From positions 1 through 48,517 of the forward strand of contig QZKC01000087.1 in the NCBI GenBank assembly GCA_003599425.1: DNA of 48,517 bases, read 5' to 3'. Origin of the DNA: Nitrospiraceae bacterium. GTDB lineage: Bacteria > Nitrospirota > Thermodesulfovibrionia > UBA6902. Below are positions 23,436-31,878 of this stretch, piece after piece. The notes under the pieces were generated by a model. The model worked only from the letters and a program-made list of their open reading frames with translations. It was not told where the DNA came from and ran no database searches. The position numbers and the translations under genes are program-made. Positions within the stretch are counted from its first letter, which is position 1. Each line of letters starts with the position of its first letter.

Positions 23436-25679
23436 TTAAACAGGTTGAGCAGGCTGCAGCTCTTCCTTGAACCCGCACTCTTTTTTCAGGCATGCAAGGA
23501 CTTCTTCTTTTTTCGTCCTCTTCTCTATAAGTATCGAAGCGCCGCATTTGGGACAGGGCTTGTCAACGGGCTTATACCATGTAGCGAACTTGCATTTGGG
23601 ATAATTCCCGCAACTGTAAAATATCTTGCCTTTTTTAGTCCTTTTCTCAACAATGTCTCCGCCGTCTTCAGGACACTGTACTCCTATGCTTAGAGCCTTT
23701 GTGGTCTTGCATTCAGGATACTTGCTGCATGAAATAAACTTACCATATCTCCCTGTGCGTATGACCATCGGGGATCCGCATTTTGGGCATTTCTCATCGA
23801 TCTCCTGTATCTCGGCGCTCTGCTGTGTCCCGTTTGACTCTCCATTTTCGAGCGGTTTGGTGGTCTTGCATTCGGGATAACCAGTGCATGCGATGAACCT
23901 GCCGTGCCTTCCCCATTTTATGACCATCGGCCTGCCGCATTTCTCGCAGGTCTGGTCTGTGGGAATGTCCTGAGGCTTTACCTTGCCGAGGCTTTCCATA
24001 GCTTCCTTGAGGTCCTTATCAAAAGGCCCATAAAAGTCCATCACAACATCTACCCATTTATATCCGCCTTCCTCGATCCTGTCGAGATGGTCTTCCATGG
24101 TAGCCGTGAAGTTGTAATCCATCAGTTCAGGGAACCTCTCCACAAGCAGGTCGCTGACCACCTCCCCCAATTCAGTCGGCTTGAATTTACCCTCTGTCTT
24201 TTCAGTGTATTTTCTGTCCTGTATGGTGGAAAGGATCGTTGCGTATGTGCTCGGCCTGCCAATGCCTCTTGCCTCAAGCTCTTTTACAAGGGTGGCTTCC
24301 GTGAACCGCGGAGGAGGCTGGGTAAAATGCTGTTTCGGAGTAACGGCAATCGTCTTTAATGCATCGCCCTCTGAAAGCTGCGGCAGCAGGCCTTCTTCTT
24401 CCTTTCCGTTATCGGTTGCTTCCGTATACAACGTCATGAACCCCTGGAATATCACCACAGTGCCTGTCGCGCGGAAGATGTACTTATCAGCGCGTATATC
24501 GATTGAAGTCTGTTCAAGCTGTGCTGACTCCATCTGGCTTGCGACAAAACGCTCCCATATCAGCTTGTACATCTTATACTGGTCCGGTTCAAGGAACTTC
24601 TTTACAGCAGATGGAGTCCTGTAAACTGATGTCGGCCTTATAGCTTCATGCGCCTCCTGTGCTGCTTTTTTGCTTTTATATACAGGCGGCTTGTCCGGGA
24701 CATAGTCCTTGCCGTATTGCTTTGTTATAAATTCCCTTGACTCCTTTTGCGCCTCTGCTGCCGTCCTTACGGAATCAGTTCTCATGTAAGTAATAAGACC
24801 GGTTGAGCCTTCCTCGCCGAGTTCTATGCCTTCATATAACTGCTGGGCGATCATCATGGTCTTTTTGGCTGTGAACCTGAGTTTCCTGGATGCATCCTGC
24901 TGGAGCGTGCTGGTAATAAATGGCGGCGCCGGTGAGCGTCTTCTCTTTTTCTTCTCGATCTTCTGCACGACAAAGCCCTTGCCCTGCACATCGTCAAGTA
25001 TGCCCTGCGCCTGTTCGCCATTTTTGATCTCCGCCTTCAGATCGCCTATCTGGATAAGCTTTGCTTCAAACTGAGGCGGCTCCTGCGCCTCCAGTGTAGC
25101 GGTTATGCTCCAGTACTCCTCTGATTGAAAAGCCCCGATCTCGCGTTCACGGTCGACAACGAGCCTGAGCGCCACTGACTGAACTCTTCCGGCGCTGAGC
25201 CCGCGCCTGACCTTGCGCCATAGAAGCGGCGACAGCTTGTAACCCACCAATCTGTCCAGAACTCTCCTCGCCTGCTGCGCATCAAAGAGGTTCATATTGA
25301 TCTTGCGGGGATGCTTCATGGCTTCGGTGACAGCCTTTTCCGTTATTTCATTGAACTCCACTCTGTACACCTTGCCCGAATCGCCGTTCAGTTCTTCAGC
25401 TATATGCCAGGCAATCGCCTCGCCCTCCCTGTCAGGGTCAGGGCCGAGGAAAACCATGTCAGCGGTCTTCGCTGCTTTTTTCAGGTCCTTCATGACCTTT
25501 TCTTTTCCTTCAATTACGACATAGGTAGGCGCAAAATCCTTGTCCACATCGACCCCGAGATCGCTTTTTGGAAGGTCTTTGACATGCCCTATGGATGCCT
25601 TGATAACAAAATCCTTGCCAAGGAATTTACTGATCGTCTTTACCTTGGCAGGAGACTCAACAATTAAAAGTGATTTCAT
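23436..25679 (-). CDS. topA: DNA topoisomerase I
   Basis: This 747-residue type IA topoisomerase has a TOPRIM domain at the N-terminus (LLIVESPAKVKTI, DPDREGEAIAWH) and the active-site tyrosine in GLITYMRTDS. The C-terminal tail carries three or four zinc-finger (topoisomerase C4) modules of the CxKCGxPMVI...CxxYPxC kind. It relaxes negative supercoils. Length is intermediate between short and long bacterial forms. It lies downstream of dprA in the same direction, a common bacterial arrangement, with a 141-bp gap bearing a family C repeat fragment. Confidence 0.98.
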   Translation of the reverse strand: MKSLLIVESPAKVKTISKFLGKDFVIKASIGHVKDLPKSDLGVDVDKDFAPTYVVIEGKEKVMKDLKKAAKTADMVFLGPDPDREGEAIAWHIAEELNGDSGKVYRVEFNEITEKAVTEAMKHPRKINMNLFDAQQARRVLDRLVGYKLSPLLWRKVRRGLSAGRVQSVALRLVVDREREIGAFQSEEYWSITATLEAQEPPQFEAKLIQIGDLKAEIKNGEQAQGILDDVQGKGFVVQKIEKKKRRRSPAPPFITSTLQQDASRKLRFTAKKTMMIAQQLYEGIELGEEGSTGLITYMRTDSVRTAAEAQKESREFITKQYGKDYVPDKPPVYKSKKAAQEAHEAIRPTSVYRTPSAVKKFLEPDQYKMYKLIWERFVASQMESAQLEQTSIDIRADKYIFRATGTVVIFQGFMTLYTEATDNGKEEEGLLPQLSEGDALKTIAVTPKQHFTQPPPRFTEATLVKELEARGIGRPSTYATILSTIQDRKYTEKTEGKFKPTELGEVVSDLLVERFPELMDYNFTATMEDHLDRIEEGGYKWVDVVMDFYGPFDKDLKEAMESLGKVKPQDIPTDQTCEKCGRPMVIKWGRHGRFIACTGYPECKTTKPLENGESNGTQQSAEIQEIDEKCPKCGSPMVIRTGRYGKFISCSKYPECKTTKALSIGVQCPEDGGDIVEKRTKKGKIFYSCGNYPKCKFATWYKPVDKPCPKCGASILIEKRTKKEEVLACLKKECGFKEELQPAQPV

Positions 25680-25820
25680 CTGAAGATGCTCCTTGCAGTT
25701 AAAAAATGCTGCGATGTACTTTATCGCTTTTCTCTATCGGATATTTCCGGAAAACCTTTACAAGAAAGTTGTTAGCTGTCAGTTTTCAGTTATTAGTCTA
25801 ACAACGGCTGTTAAACAACC

Positions 25821-26918
25821 TCAGTTCAAAGAAAAATGTTTCCCCTGGGTCTGCCGCGCAGCTCCCTTGAGCTCAAGGCTCAGAAGTATTGACAAGACCC
25901 TGCTCACCGGTATTTTTGCTGCTCTCGTGATATTGTCTATATGTTTCGGCTCACTGCTTAAATGGTCCAGTATTAACTTCTCATCATCGGTCATAGCGCT
26001 CAGGGTTTTCCCTGTACCTGCTTTCACTTCATTCATAATTCCTTTTATCTGCGGCCCGAGTTCATCTAAAACTTCTTCTGCGCCCTCAACAAGACGCGCT
26101 CCTCTTTTGATAAGATCGTTCGTCCCCTTTGAATTAACAGACGTTATGTTGCCCGGGACCGCAAACACTTCCCTGTTCTGTTCAAGAGCATACGCTACTG
26201 TAATGAGAGAACCGCTGTCAAGTGCCGCCTCGATAACAATAACTCCAAGCGATAATCCGCTGATGATCCTGTTCCTCTTGGGAAAGTTTTCTTTTTCGGG
26301 CCTGGTGCCGAACGGGAATTCACTGATGACAGCTCCGGAAACAGCGATTTCATCCATGAGGGCTTTGTTCTCCGGGGGGTACGGCATATCAAGCCCGGAA
26401 CCAAGGACTGCTATCGTCCTTCCCTGCGCCTTCAGTGCGCCGTTATGAGAAGCGCTGTCTATTCCTCTTGCCATTCCACTTACCACTGTAAGTCCCGAGG
26501 ATGCAAGTTTGAAACCCATTTTCTCCGCTACATACATGCCATAGCTTGTCGAGGTCCTCGACCCCACCATTGCAATAGCATACCTGCACAGGTCACTCAG
26601 GTTGCCTTTTACATATAATACAAGCGGGGCGCCATGAACCTGCCTGAGCCTGTCCGGGTATTCATTGTCGCCACGGGTGATCAACCGGACTTTCTGCTTC
26701 GCTGCGAATTCCAACTCCTTCTCCACTCTATCCCATTGATTAAACCCTGCTATATTCCCCGCACGGGTCTGGCCGATATCCTCGACCTGCCTGAGTTCGC
26801 TGACAGGCGCCTGAAATATGTTTTCAGCGCTTCCAAACGCAGAAAGCAGCCTGCCTGCAAGCACAGGGCCGATGTCAGGCACAAAATTCAGAGCTATCCA
26901 GTATCGTATGTCAGTCAT
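25821..26918 (-). CDS. dprA: DNA processing protein DprA (Smf)
   Basis: This 365-residue protein has an N-terminal helix-hairpin-helix-like region (about 1-60), a Rossmann-like DprA domain with MVGSRTSTSYG, VVSGMARGIDSASHNGAL and FAVPGNITSVNSKGTN, and a C-terminal winged-helix segment. DprA loads RecA on single-stranded DNA during transformation and is widespread even in bacteria not known to be competent. Length is normal. It is followed by topA. Confidence 0.96.
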   Translation of the reverse strand: MTDIRYWIALNFVPDIGPVLAGRLLSAFGSAENIFQAPVSELRQVEDIGQTRAGNIAGFNQWDRVEKELEFAAKQKVRLITRGDNEYPDRLRQVHGAPLVLYVKGNLSDLCRYAIAMVGSRTSTSYGMYVAEKMGFKLASSGLTVVSGMARGIDSASHNGALKAQGRTIAVLGSGLDMPYPPENKALMDEIAVSGAVISEFPFGTRPEKENFPKRNRIISGLSLGVIVIEAALDSGSLITVAYALEQNREVFAVPGNITSVNSKGTNDLIKRGARLVEGAEEVLDELGPQIKGIMNEVKAGTGKTLSAMTDDEKLILDHLSSEPKHIDNITRAAKIPVSRVLSILLSLELKGAARQTQGKHFSLN

Positions 26919-27100
26919 AATGCAAAATCACCAGGATGAGCCTGGCGGTTGAAAAAATAAATAGCGATACTTTTTGCAGCGTAATCCCGCACTAAATGGT
27001 CTGTTTGTACGGGCATCATATGCCGGGGAATATGTCTCATATCTTATCGCATTATTTATTTCTGAAACTGCCGTGCTCATCATTGCGTATCAGATTTCTT

Positions 27101-28291
27101 TTAAATTTTTGATCTCACTTTCAGCCTTAATGCATTGAGCTTTATAAATCCCTCTGCATCCTTCTGATCGTATACTGTCTCAGACTCAAAAGTTGCAAGC
27201 TGCGGGTTATAGAGAGATACCGGTGATTTCCTCCCTGCTACCATGCACGTCCCTTTATAAAGCTTCAGCCTTACAGTGCCGGTAACTCCTTTTTGTGCTT
27301 CATCCATGAGGCGTTGCAATGCCAGCCTCTCAGGAGAGAACCAGAACCCATAATAGATCATCTCAGCGTATTTCGGTATCAGTGAGTCGCGCAGGTGCAT
27401 TATTTCCCTGTCAAGCGTGATGGACTCCAGCGCCCTGTGAGCGGCCTGAAGCACAGTCCCGCCCGGGGTCTCATACACTCCTCTGGATTTGATCCCAACG
27501 AATCTGTTTTCAACCATATCAAGCCTGCCGATTCCGTGCCTGCCTGCGATATCATTGAGTTTTTTCAGGAGATTCGCGGGGGAGAGTTTCTTGCCGTTCA
27601 CAGCAACAGGGTCTCCGTTCTTATAGCCGATCTCAACATACTCAGGTTTTGACGGCGCCTTTTCAGGAGACACGCTTAATGTGAACATGTCTGCAGGTGG
27701 CTCGGTCCACGGGTCTTCGAGGATACCTCCTTCATAACTTATGTGGAACAGATTCCTGTCGGTGCTGTACGGTTTTTTCTTTGTGACAGGGACCGGGATC
27801 CCATTTTTCTTCGCGTAATTTACCAAAGATTCCCGCGAATCGAATTTCCATTCCCTCCACGGCGCAATGACTTTAATGCCCGGCTGCAATGCATAATATG
27901 TCAACTCAAAACGCACCTGGTCATTGCCCTTGCCGGTTGCTCCGTGCGCGACAGCATCCGCACCCTCCTTCCGCGCGATCTCGATCTGCTTTTTCGCGAT
28001 GAGAGGACGTGCAATCGAGGTGCCCATTAGATATGCACCCTCATAGACTGCATTGGCCCTGAGCATGGGAAACACATATTCCTTTACAAACTCTTCTCTC
28101 AGGTCAACAACATATGCTTTTGAAGCTCCAGTTCTTAATGCCTTATTCTTTATGGCCTTTAGTTCTTCTCCCTGACCAAGGTCTGCGCAGAAAGCGATAA
28201 CCTCGCATGCATACGTCTCTTTCAGCCACGTAATGATGACGGAGGTATCAAGGCCTCCGGAATATGCGAGCACGACTTTATTGACCTTCAT
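27101..28291 (-). CDS. argG: Argininosuccinate synthase
   Basis: This 396-residue enzyme joins citrulline and aspartate using ATP in arginine biosynthesis. The N-terminal PP-loop is [13 protein letters not shown], and [13 protein letters not shown] follows in the synthetase domain. I chose ATG 28291, preceded by GAGAGGAG, over ATG 28306, which would add five residues. No other arginine gene lies nearby. Length is standard for the bacterial short form. Confidence 0.98.
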   Translation of the reverse strand: MKVNKVVLAYSGGLDTSVIITWLKETYACEVIAFCADLGQGEELKAIKNKALRTGASKAYVVDLREEFVKEYVFPMLRANAVYEGAYLMGTSIARPLIAKKQIEIARKEGADAVAHGATGKGNDQVRFELTYYALQPGIKVIAPWREWKFDSRESLVNYAKKNGIPVPVTKKKPYSTDRNLFHISYEGGILEDPWTEPPADMFTLSVSPEKAPSKPEYVEIGYKNGDPVAVNGKKLSPANLLKKLNDIAGRHGIGRLDMVENRFVGIKSRGVYETPGGTVLQAAHRALESITLDREIMHLRDSLIPKYAEMIYYGFWFSPERLALQRLMDEAQKGVTGTVRLKLYKGTCMVAGRKSPVSLYNPQLATFESETVYDQKDAEGFIKLNALRLKVRSKI

Positions 28292-28437
28292 GTATTCTCC
28301 TCTCAACTCTCTTCTTTAATTTTTATACAACATATCACAAGCTCACAAAAAATGTAAAATGCGGTGGACGTACCGATCTGTCTTTAAAATATTTTTATTG
28401 CCATAGGCTCAAAAATTTTGTAGTATCTTCACAAGAA

Positions 28438-28443
28438 TATAAT
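28438..28443 (+). promoter_or_regulatory. Candidate -10 box for the AhpD-like gene
   Basis: A perfect TATAAT lies 27 bp before the start codon of the downstream gene. The -35 region at the right distance (ATTTTG) is poor, so this is a weak promoter call. Confidence 0.35.
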
Positions 28444-28469
28444 CTACCGAATGCAAAGGAGGAGACACC

Positions 28470-28790
28470 ATGGCAGCAAAAAAACTTCCAAAAATGTATA
28501 CCGATATCAGAAAGAGGTATAAAAAGCTTTCTGACGCTGTTGAAAACCTCGGCAAGACCGCGCGGAAAATGGGGCCGCTCAACGCGAAGTCTTCCCATCT
28601 TATCCAGCTTGCCGCAGCAGCAGCAATACGGTCTGAAGGCTCAGTCCACAGCCATGTGAGGCGGGCGCTTGAAGCCGGAGCAAAAAAGGAAGAGATCTAT
28701 CACACACTGATCCTGCTGACAAGCACTATCGGGTTTCCGGCTGTCTCAGCAGCAATAAGCTGGGCTGATGACGTCATGCAGAAGGCATAG
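28470..28790 (+). CDS. Carboxymuconolactone decarboxylase family protein without cysteines
   Basis: This 106-residue AhpD-fold protein (segments LIQLAAAAAIRSEGSVHSHVRRALEAGA and EEIYHTLILLTSTIGFPAVSAAISW) lacks the redox CxxC, which is replaced by a Ser/His segment. AGGAGG before ATG 28470 is strong. It is not closely similar to the family member at 12256-12777. Function is unknown. It lies between argG (divergent) and the tungstate transporter. Confidence 0.85.
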   Translation: MAAKKLPKMYTDIRKRYKKLSDAVENLGKTARKMGPLNAKSSHLIQLAAAAAIRSEGSVHSHVRRALEAGAKKEEIYHTLILLTSTIGFPAVSAAISWADDVMQKA

Positions 28791-28811
28791 TTCTGATTAT
28801 TTATAAATTTC

Positions 28812-28957
28812 AATACAGCGCAGGCATGGCTAAAAAACATCTTGAACGCGATAAAATATTTAAATTTGAAATAATGAATCTAAATTTACAGAGTATATTT
28901 TTCTGTTTCCGTTAGGGTATCGCACAATATGTTTTTTAGCCATGCCTGCGCTGTATT
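28812..28957. repeat. 29-bp perfect inverted repeat flanking an 88-bp AT-rich segment
   Basis: The left arm is 28812-28840 and the right arm is 28929-28957, perfect complements over 29 bp (core GCGCAGGCATGGCTAAAAAA on the left). The 88 bp between them are AT-rich. The element lies in the gap before tupA, ending 22 bp before its start codon. It could be an invertible segment, an RNA hairpin or a small mobile-element remnant. No recombinase gene is close. Confidence 0.9.
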
Positions 28958-28978
28958 TATGAGTATGGAGAATAACTC

Positions 28979-29800
28979 ATGAAATTTTTCCTGAAGCTGT
29001 TATTGGTTGTATTATTTTTATCTCTTACCGCAGCACCAGTGCTATACGCTGAAACAGTGATCGTGTGCGCTTCGACAACCAGCACCCAGAACTCCGGGCT
29101 CTTTGAACACATACTCCCGCTCTTTGAGAAAAAAACAGGGATAACGGTGAAAGTTGTCGCGGTCGGCACAGGAGCAGCGCTCGAGATTGGGAAACGCGGA
29201 GATGCTGATGTGGTGCTGGTCCATGCCAAAGATGATGAATTGAAGATGGTCAGTGAAAGCTGGTTCGTGAACCGTCATGACCTTATGTATAATGATTTCA
29301 TCATTGTCGGTTCGTCTGAGGACAAGGCTGGCATTCGCGGCCTGAAGGACGCGCAGGCAGCTTTGAAAAAGATCGCCGGGGCAAAGGCAATTTTTATTTC
29401 AAGGGGCGATGACTCAGGCACTCACAAAAAAGAGCTTTCGCTATGGAAAGAAGCACAGATAACACCCAAGGGCCAGGAATGGTACCTTGAAGTGGGACAG
29501 GGCATGGCAAAGACATTAAGGATAGCCAATGAAAAGCAGGCCTACGCCATCACGGACAGAGGCACGTTCCTTTCTCTTGAGGACAGGGAAAGCAATGAAC
29601 AGGTGATACTTATTGAGGGAGACCCCGGACTGTTCAATCAGTATGGAGTAATGGCAGTGAACCCTAAAAAACATCCTGCTGTGAAGTATAAAGAAGCGAT
29701 GGAATTCGTCAACTGGCTCGTCTCTGAAGAGGGACAGGATATTATTGCGTCATTCAAGGATTCAAAAGGAAACCAGCTCTTTTTCCCGAATGCCAGGTAA
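28979..29800 (+). CDS. tupA: Tungstate ABC transporter substrate-binding protein TupA
   Basis: This 273-residue secreted binding protein has a signal peptide (about 1-24, cleaved after VLYA). The oxyanion-binding segment CASTTSTQNSG is the TTTS-like motif of TupA. Further family motifs are GTGAALEIGKRGDADVVLVHA and SRGDDSGTHKKE. It would capture tungstate in the periplasm and hand it to TupB. The formate dehydrogenase encoded just downstream is of a class that often uses tungsten. Molybdate or sulfate binding is less likely by motif. Upstream is the 29-bp inverted repeat. Confidence 0.93.
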   Translation: MKFFLKLLLVVLFLSLTAAPVLYAETVIVCASTTSTQNSGLFEHILPLFEKKTGITVKVVAVGTGAALEIGKRGDADVVLVHAKDDELKMVSESWFVNRHDLMYNDFIIVGSSEDKAGIRGLKDAQAALKKIAGAKAIFISRGDDSGTHKKELSLWKEAQITPKGQEWYLEVGQGMAKTLRIANEKQAYAITDRGTFLSLEDRESNEQVILIEGDPGLFNQYGVMAVNPKKHPAVKYKEAMEFVNWLVSEEGQDIIASFKDSKGNQLFFPNAR

Positions 29801-29802
29801 TT

Positions 29803-29884
29803 TCCCCTCTCCCCTGGCGGGAGAGGGTTAGGGTGAGGGGATTTTCACCCCTCCCCTTCATCCCCTCCCATCAAGGGAGGGGAA
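29803..29884. repeat. GC-rich hairpin repeat, family B (copy 2)
   Basis: Paired palindromes of the type CCCCTCTCCCCTGGCGGGAG and CCCCTCCCATCAAGGGAGGG begin immediately after the tupA stop and lie before tupB. Such a hairpin could protect the tupA mRNA and lower expression of the distal permease genes. Confidence 0.85.
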
Positions 29885-29933
29885 ACACTTCATGACACCG
29901 TGAAACAATTTACTTGTTAGGTCAGTTTATTGA

Positions 29934-30626
29934 ATGGATTTCTTATTAAATTCTCTTTCAAAAGCCTTTCACCTTATCATAGCCCTTGATCCCGAACTTC
30001 TCGGCATTGTCATGCTTTCATTCAAGGTCTCAGGTCTTGCAATCATTATCTCCGCTGCCGCAGGGCTTTTCATCACGCTGGCCCTTGACCTCCGGGATTT
30101 CACAGGTAAGAAGGTAATCGTTACAATGATAAACACATTTATGGGGCTCCCTCCGGTTGTCGCGGGACTTACGCTCTATCTGATACTTTCACGATCAGGG
30201 CCTTTAGGGTTTCTGAACCTGCTTTACACGCCATCTGCCATGGTCATTGTTCAGGCAATACTCGCCACTCCGATCATTGCGGGACTCAGCTACGCAGCCG
30301 TAGTGTCCGCTGATCCTTCTCTCAGATTTACCGCATACACGCTTGGCGCAACGCCCTTTCAGGCTACGGTAAAGATAATGAAGAATGTCCGCTATTCAGT
30401 ACTTGCCTCTGTTCTCGCCGGGCTTGGCAGGATCCTGGCAGAGGTGGGAGCTGTGCTGATCGTAGGCGGTAATATCGCAGGTTACACAAGGGTCATGACA
30501 ACTGCTATAGCCCTCGAAGCAGATAAGGGCGATTTTGAGCTTGCCGTTGCGCTTGGTATTATTCTCCTGCTGATCGCGTTTGCGCTGAACGGTCTGCTGT
30601 TTTATTTTCAGAGAAAAGGTAAATGA
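29934..30626 (+). CDS. tupB: Tungstate ABC transporter permease TupB
   Basis: This 230-residue permease has about five transmembrane helices and the binding-protein-dependent transport (EAA-like) loop near AYTLGATPFQATVKIMKNVRYSVLA. FMGLPPVVAGLTLYLILSR is typical of TupB/ModB proteins. It would form the membrane pore driven by TupC. It follows tupA by 133 bp with a hairpin repeat between. Confidence as a tungstate rather than molybdate permease rests on TupA. Confidence 0.92.
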   Translation: MDFLLNSLSKAFHLIIALDPELLGIVMLSFKVSGLAIIISAAAGLFITLALDLRDFTGKKVIVTMINTFMGLPPVVAGLTLYLILSRSGPLGFLNLLYTPSAMVIVQAILATPIIAGLSYAAVVSADPSLRFTAYTLGATPFQATVKIMKNVRYSVLASVLAGLGRILAEVGAVLIVGGNIAGYTRVMTTAIALEADKGDFELAVALGIILLLIAFALNGLLFYFQRKGK

Positions 30627-30682
30627 ACTTTTGAATGGCAGGCAGCATAACTGTATGTTGCTTGCCTGAATTAGAAAACAAT

Positions 30683-31414
30683 ATGATCGAAAAGATAGAA
30701 GCCTGCAACATTATAAAACGGTACAATTCAGGGTTTGCGCTTGAATGTTCTCTGAGCCTGCAAAAAGGCGTCCTCTATACCATTGTCGGCCCGAACGGCA
30801 GCGGCAAGTCAACTCTCTTAAAGATCATGGGCCTGCTGGACAGGCCTGACAGCGGCAGCGTTACCTATTTAAATAAAGACAGCTCTGTCTTGAATCCGCA
30901 GAATGACATTCATCTCAGGAGAAAGGTTGTGCTTGTCCCCACCCGCGCGGCCCTCTTTAACGAAACAGTATTTGATAACGTTGCTTATGGCCTCCGGCTG
31001 AGGAAGGCCGGCAGGAAAGCAATCGAAGGGAAAGTCATGAAATCTTTAAATGAGGTAGGGCTTACTCGCCATAAGGATGCACATGCGTATGAACTTTCTT
31101 CGGGCGAAGCCCAGCGTCTGGCGCTTGCAAGGGCGCTCGTCCTTGATCCTGATGCGCTGTTGCTTGACGAACCGACCGCTTCGCTGGACCCTGACAGCAC
31201 ACGGCTCATCGAGGATATCATCATGAAGAAAGTAAGAAACTCTGGAAAGATAACCGTTATGGTGACTCATAATCTCAATCAGGCAAAGGCGCTCGCTGAT
31301 TCCGTCATATTTATGTACAAAGGCAAGATCATGGAACTGGCTGACCCGGATGTCTTTTTTTCAAAACCTGCTACGGAATCAGCGCAACAATTTGTTTTTG
31401 GGGAAATTTACTGA
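30683..31414 (+). CDS. tupC: Tungstate ABC transporter ATPase TupC
   Basis: This 243-residue ATPase has Walker A VGPNGSGKST, signature LSSGEAQRLALARAL, Walker B ALLLDEPTASLDP and the switch histidine in VMVTHN. I chose ATG 30683 because the ABC domain begins there. An upstream in-frame ATG at 30635 would add 16 residues with no clear ribosome-binding site. It powers TupB. There is no C-terminal molybdate-binding (TOBE) domain as found in ModC. Confidence 0.92.
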   Translation: MIEKIEACNIIKRYNSGFALECSLSLQKGVLYTIVGPNGSGKSTLLKIMGLLDRPDSGSVTYLNKDSSVLNPQNDIHLRRKVVLVPTRAALFNETVFDNVAYGLRLRKAGRKAIEGKVMKSLNEVGLTRHKDAHAYELSSGEAQRLALARALVLDPDALLLDEPTASLDPDSTRLIEDIIMKKVRNSGKITVMVTHNLNQAKALADSVIFMYKGKIMELADPDVFFSKPATESAQQFVFGEIY

Positions 31415-31438
31415 GCTAAATTCATAACCAATCACGAA

Positions 31439-31604
31439 GACACAAAGGGCAGTCTGCGGAGAATTTCTATGCGACACTGCTAAAAACGAGTTAAAAGTTC
31501 TGGAGTTAAGAGGTCAGAAAAGGACAAAGATACCAATTACGCAAAAAAAAATGTAACATGCCTTTTTATCGATCATAGAAATATCGACGCAAAGCTGCCT
31601 TTTG
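31439..31604. repeat. Dispersed intergenic repeat, family D (copy 1)
   Basis: This region and 48210-48370 share a series of matching blocks in the same order. These include CACAAAGG, TTTCTATGCGACACTGCTAA (copy 2: TTTCTATACGACACTGTTAA), a GAGTTAA-containing block, AAAAAATGTAACATG, and ATCATAGAAAT. The copies are diverged but clearly related over about 165 bp. Confidence 0.75.
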
Positions 31605-31638
31605 CTATCACAGCGCACAAAAAGGCACAAAAAAGTTA

Positions 31639-31667
31639 TTGACAACGAATTCCCTTTTGACTACTAT
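31639..31667 (+). promoter_or_regulatory. Sigma-70 type promoter for the formate dehydrogenase operon
   Basis: A perfect TTGACA (31639-31644) is followed after 17 bp by TACTAT (31662-31667). The start point would be near 31674, giving a leader of about 200 nt before fdhA. Confidence 0.6.
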
Positions 31668-31878
31668 TGTTAGTAATCGCGGTCAGCACAATTATTAAAA
31701 CCTTATAACCCTTCTGAGTGCAAGGCAAGGAGCAGGGAAAAGGGATGACAGACCATCAACGTGATATTGCCGTGCGTTGTGTGCATTATTCCGTTCTATT
31801 TACCTGGCCATTCGGCAGCATTTTCTTTAAATTCCCCTATAAACATAAAGCAATAACCCTTATTAAAAGGAGGCAGGC

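Larger units (their letters stand above)
31415..31878. other. Intergenic region upstream of formate dehydrogenase
   Basis: This 464-bp gap holds a dispersed repeat copy (31439-31604), a sigma-70 type promoter (31639-31667) and a leader of about 200 nt before fdhA. I found no recognisable molybdenum/tungsten cofactor riboswitch. A 62-codon open frame at 31718-31906 overlaps the fdhA start in another frame and is probably not a gene. Confidence 0.6.

Noticed and set aside
31674-31878. Molybdenum/tungsten cofactor riboswitch in the fdhA leader
   Set aside because: The leader is long enough, but I could not match the conserved elements of the Moco motif by eye; a covariance-model search would decide.
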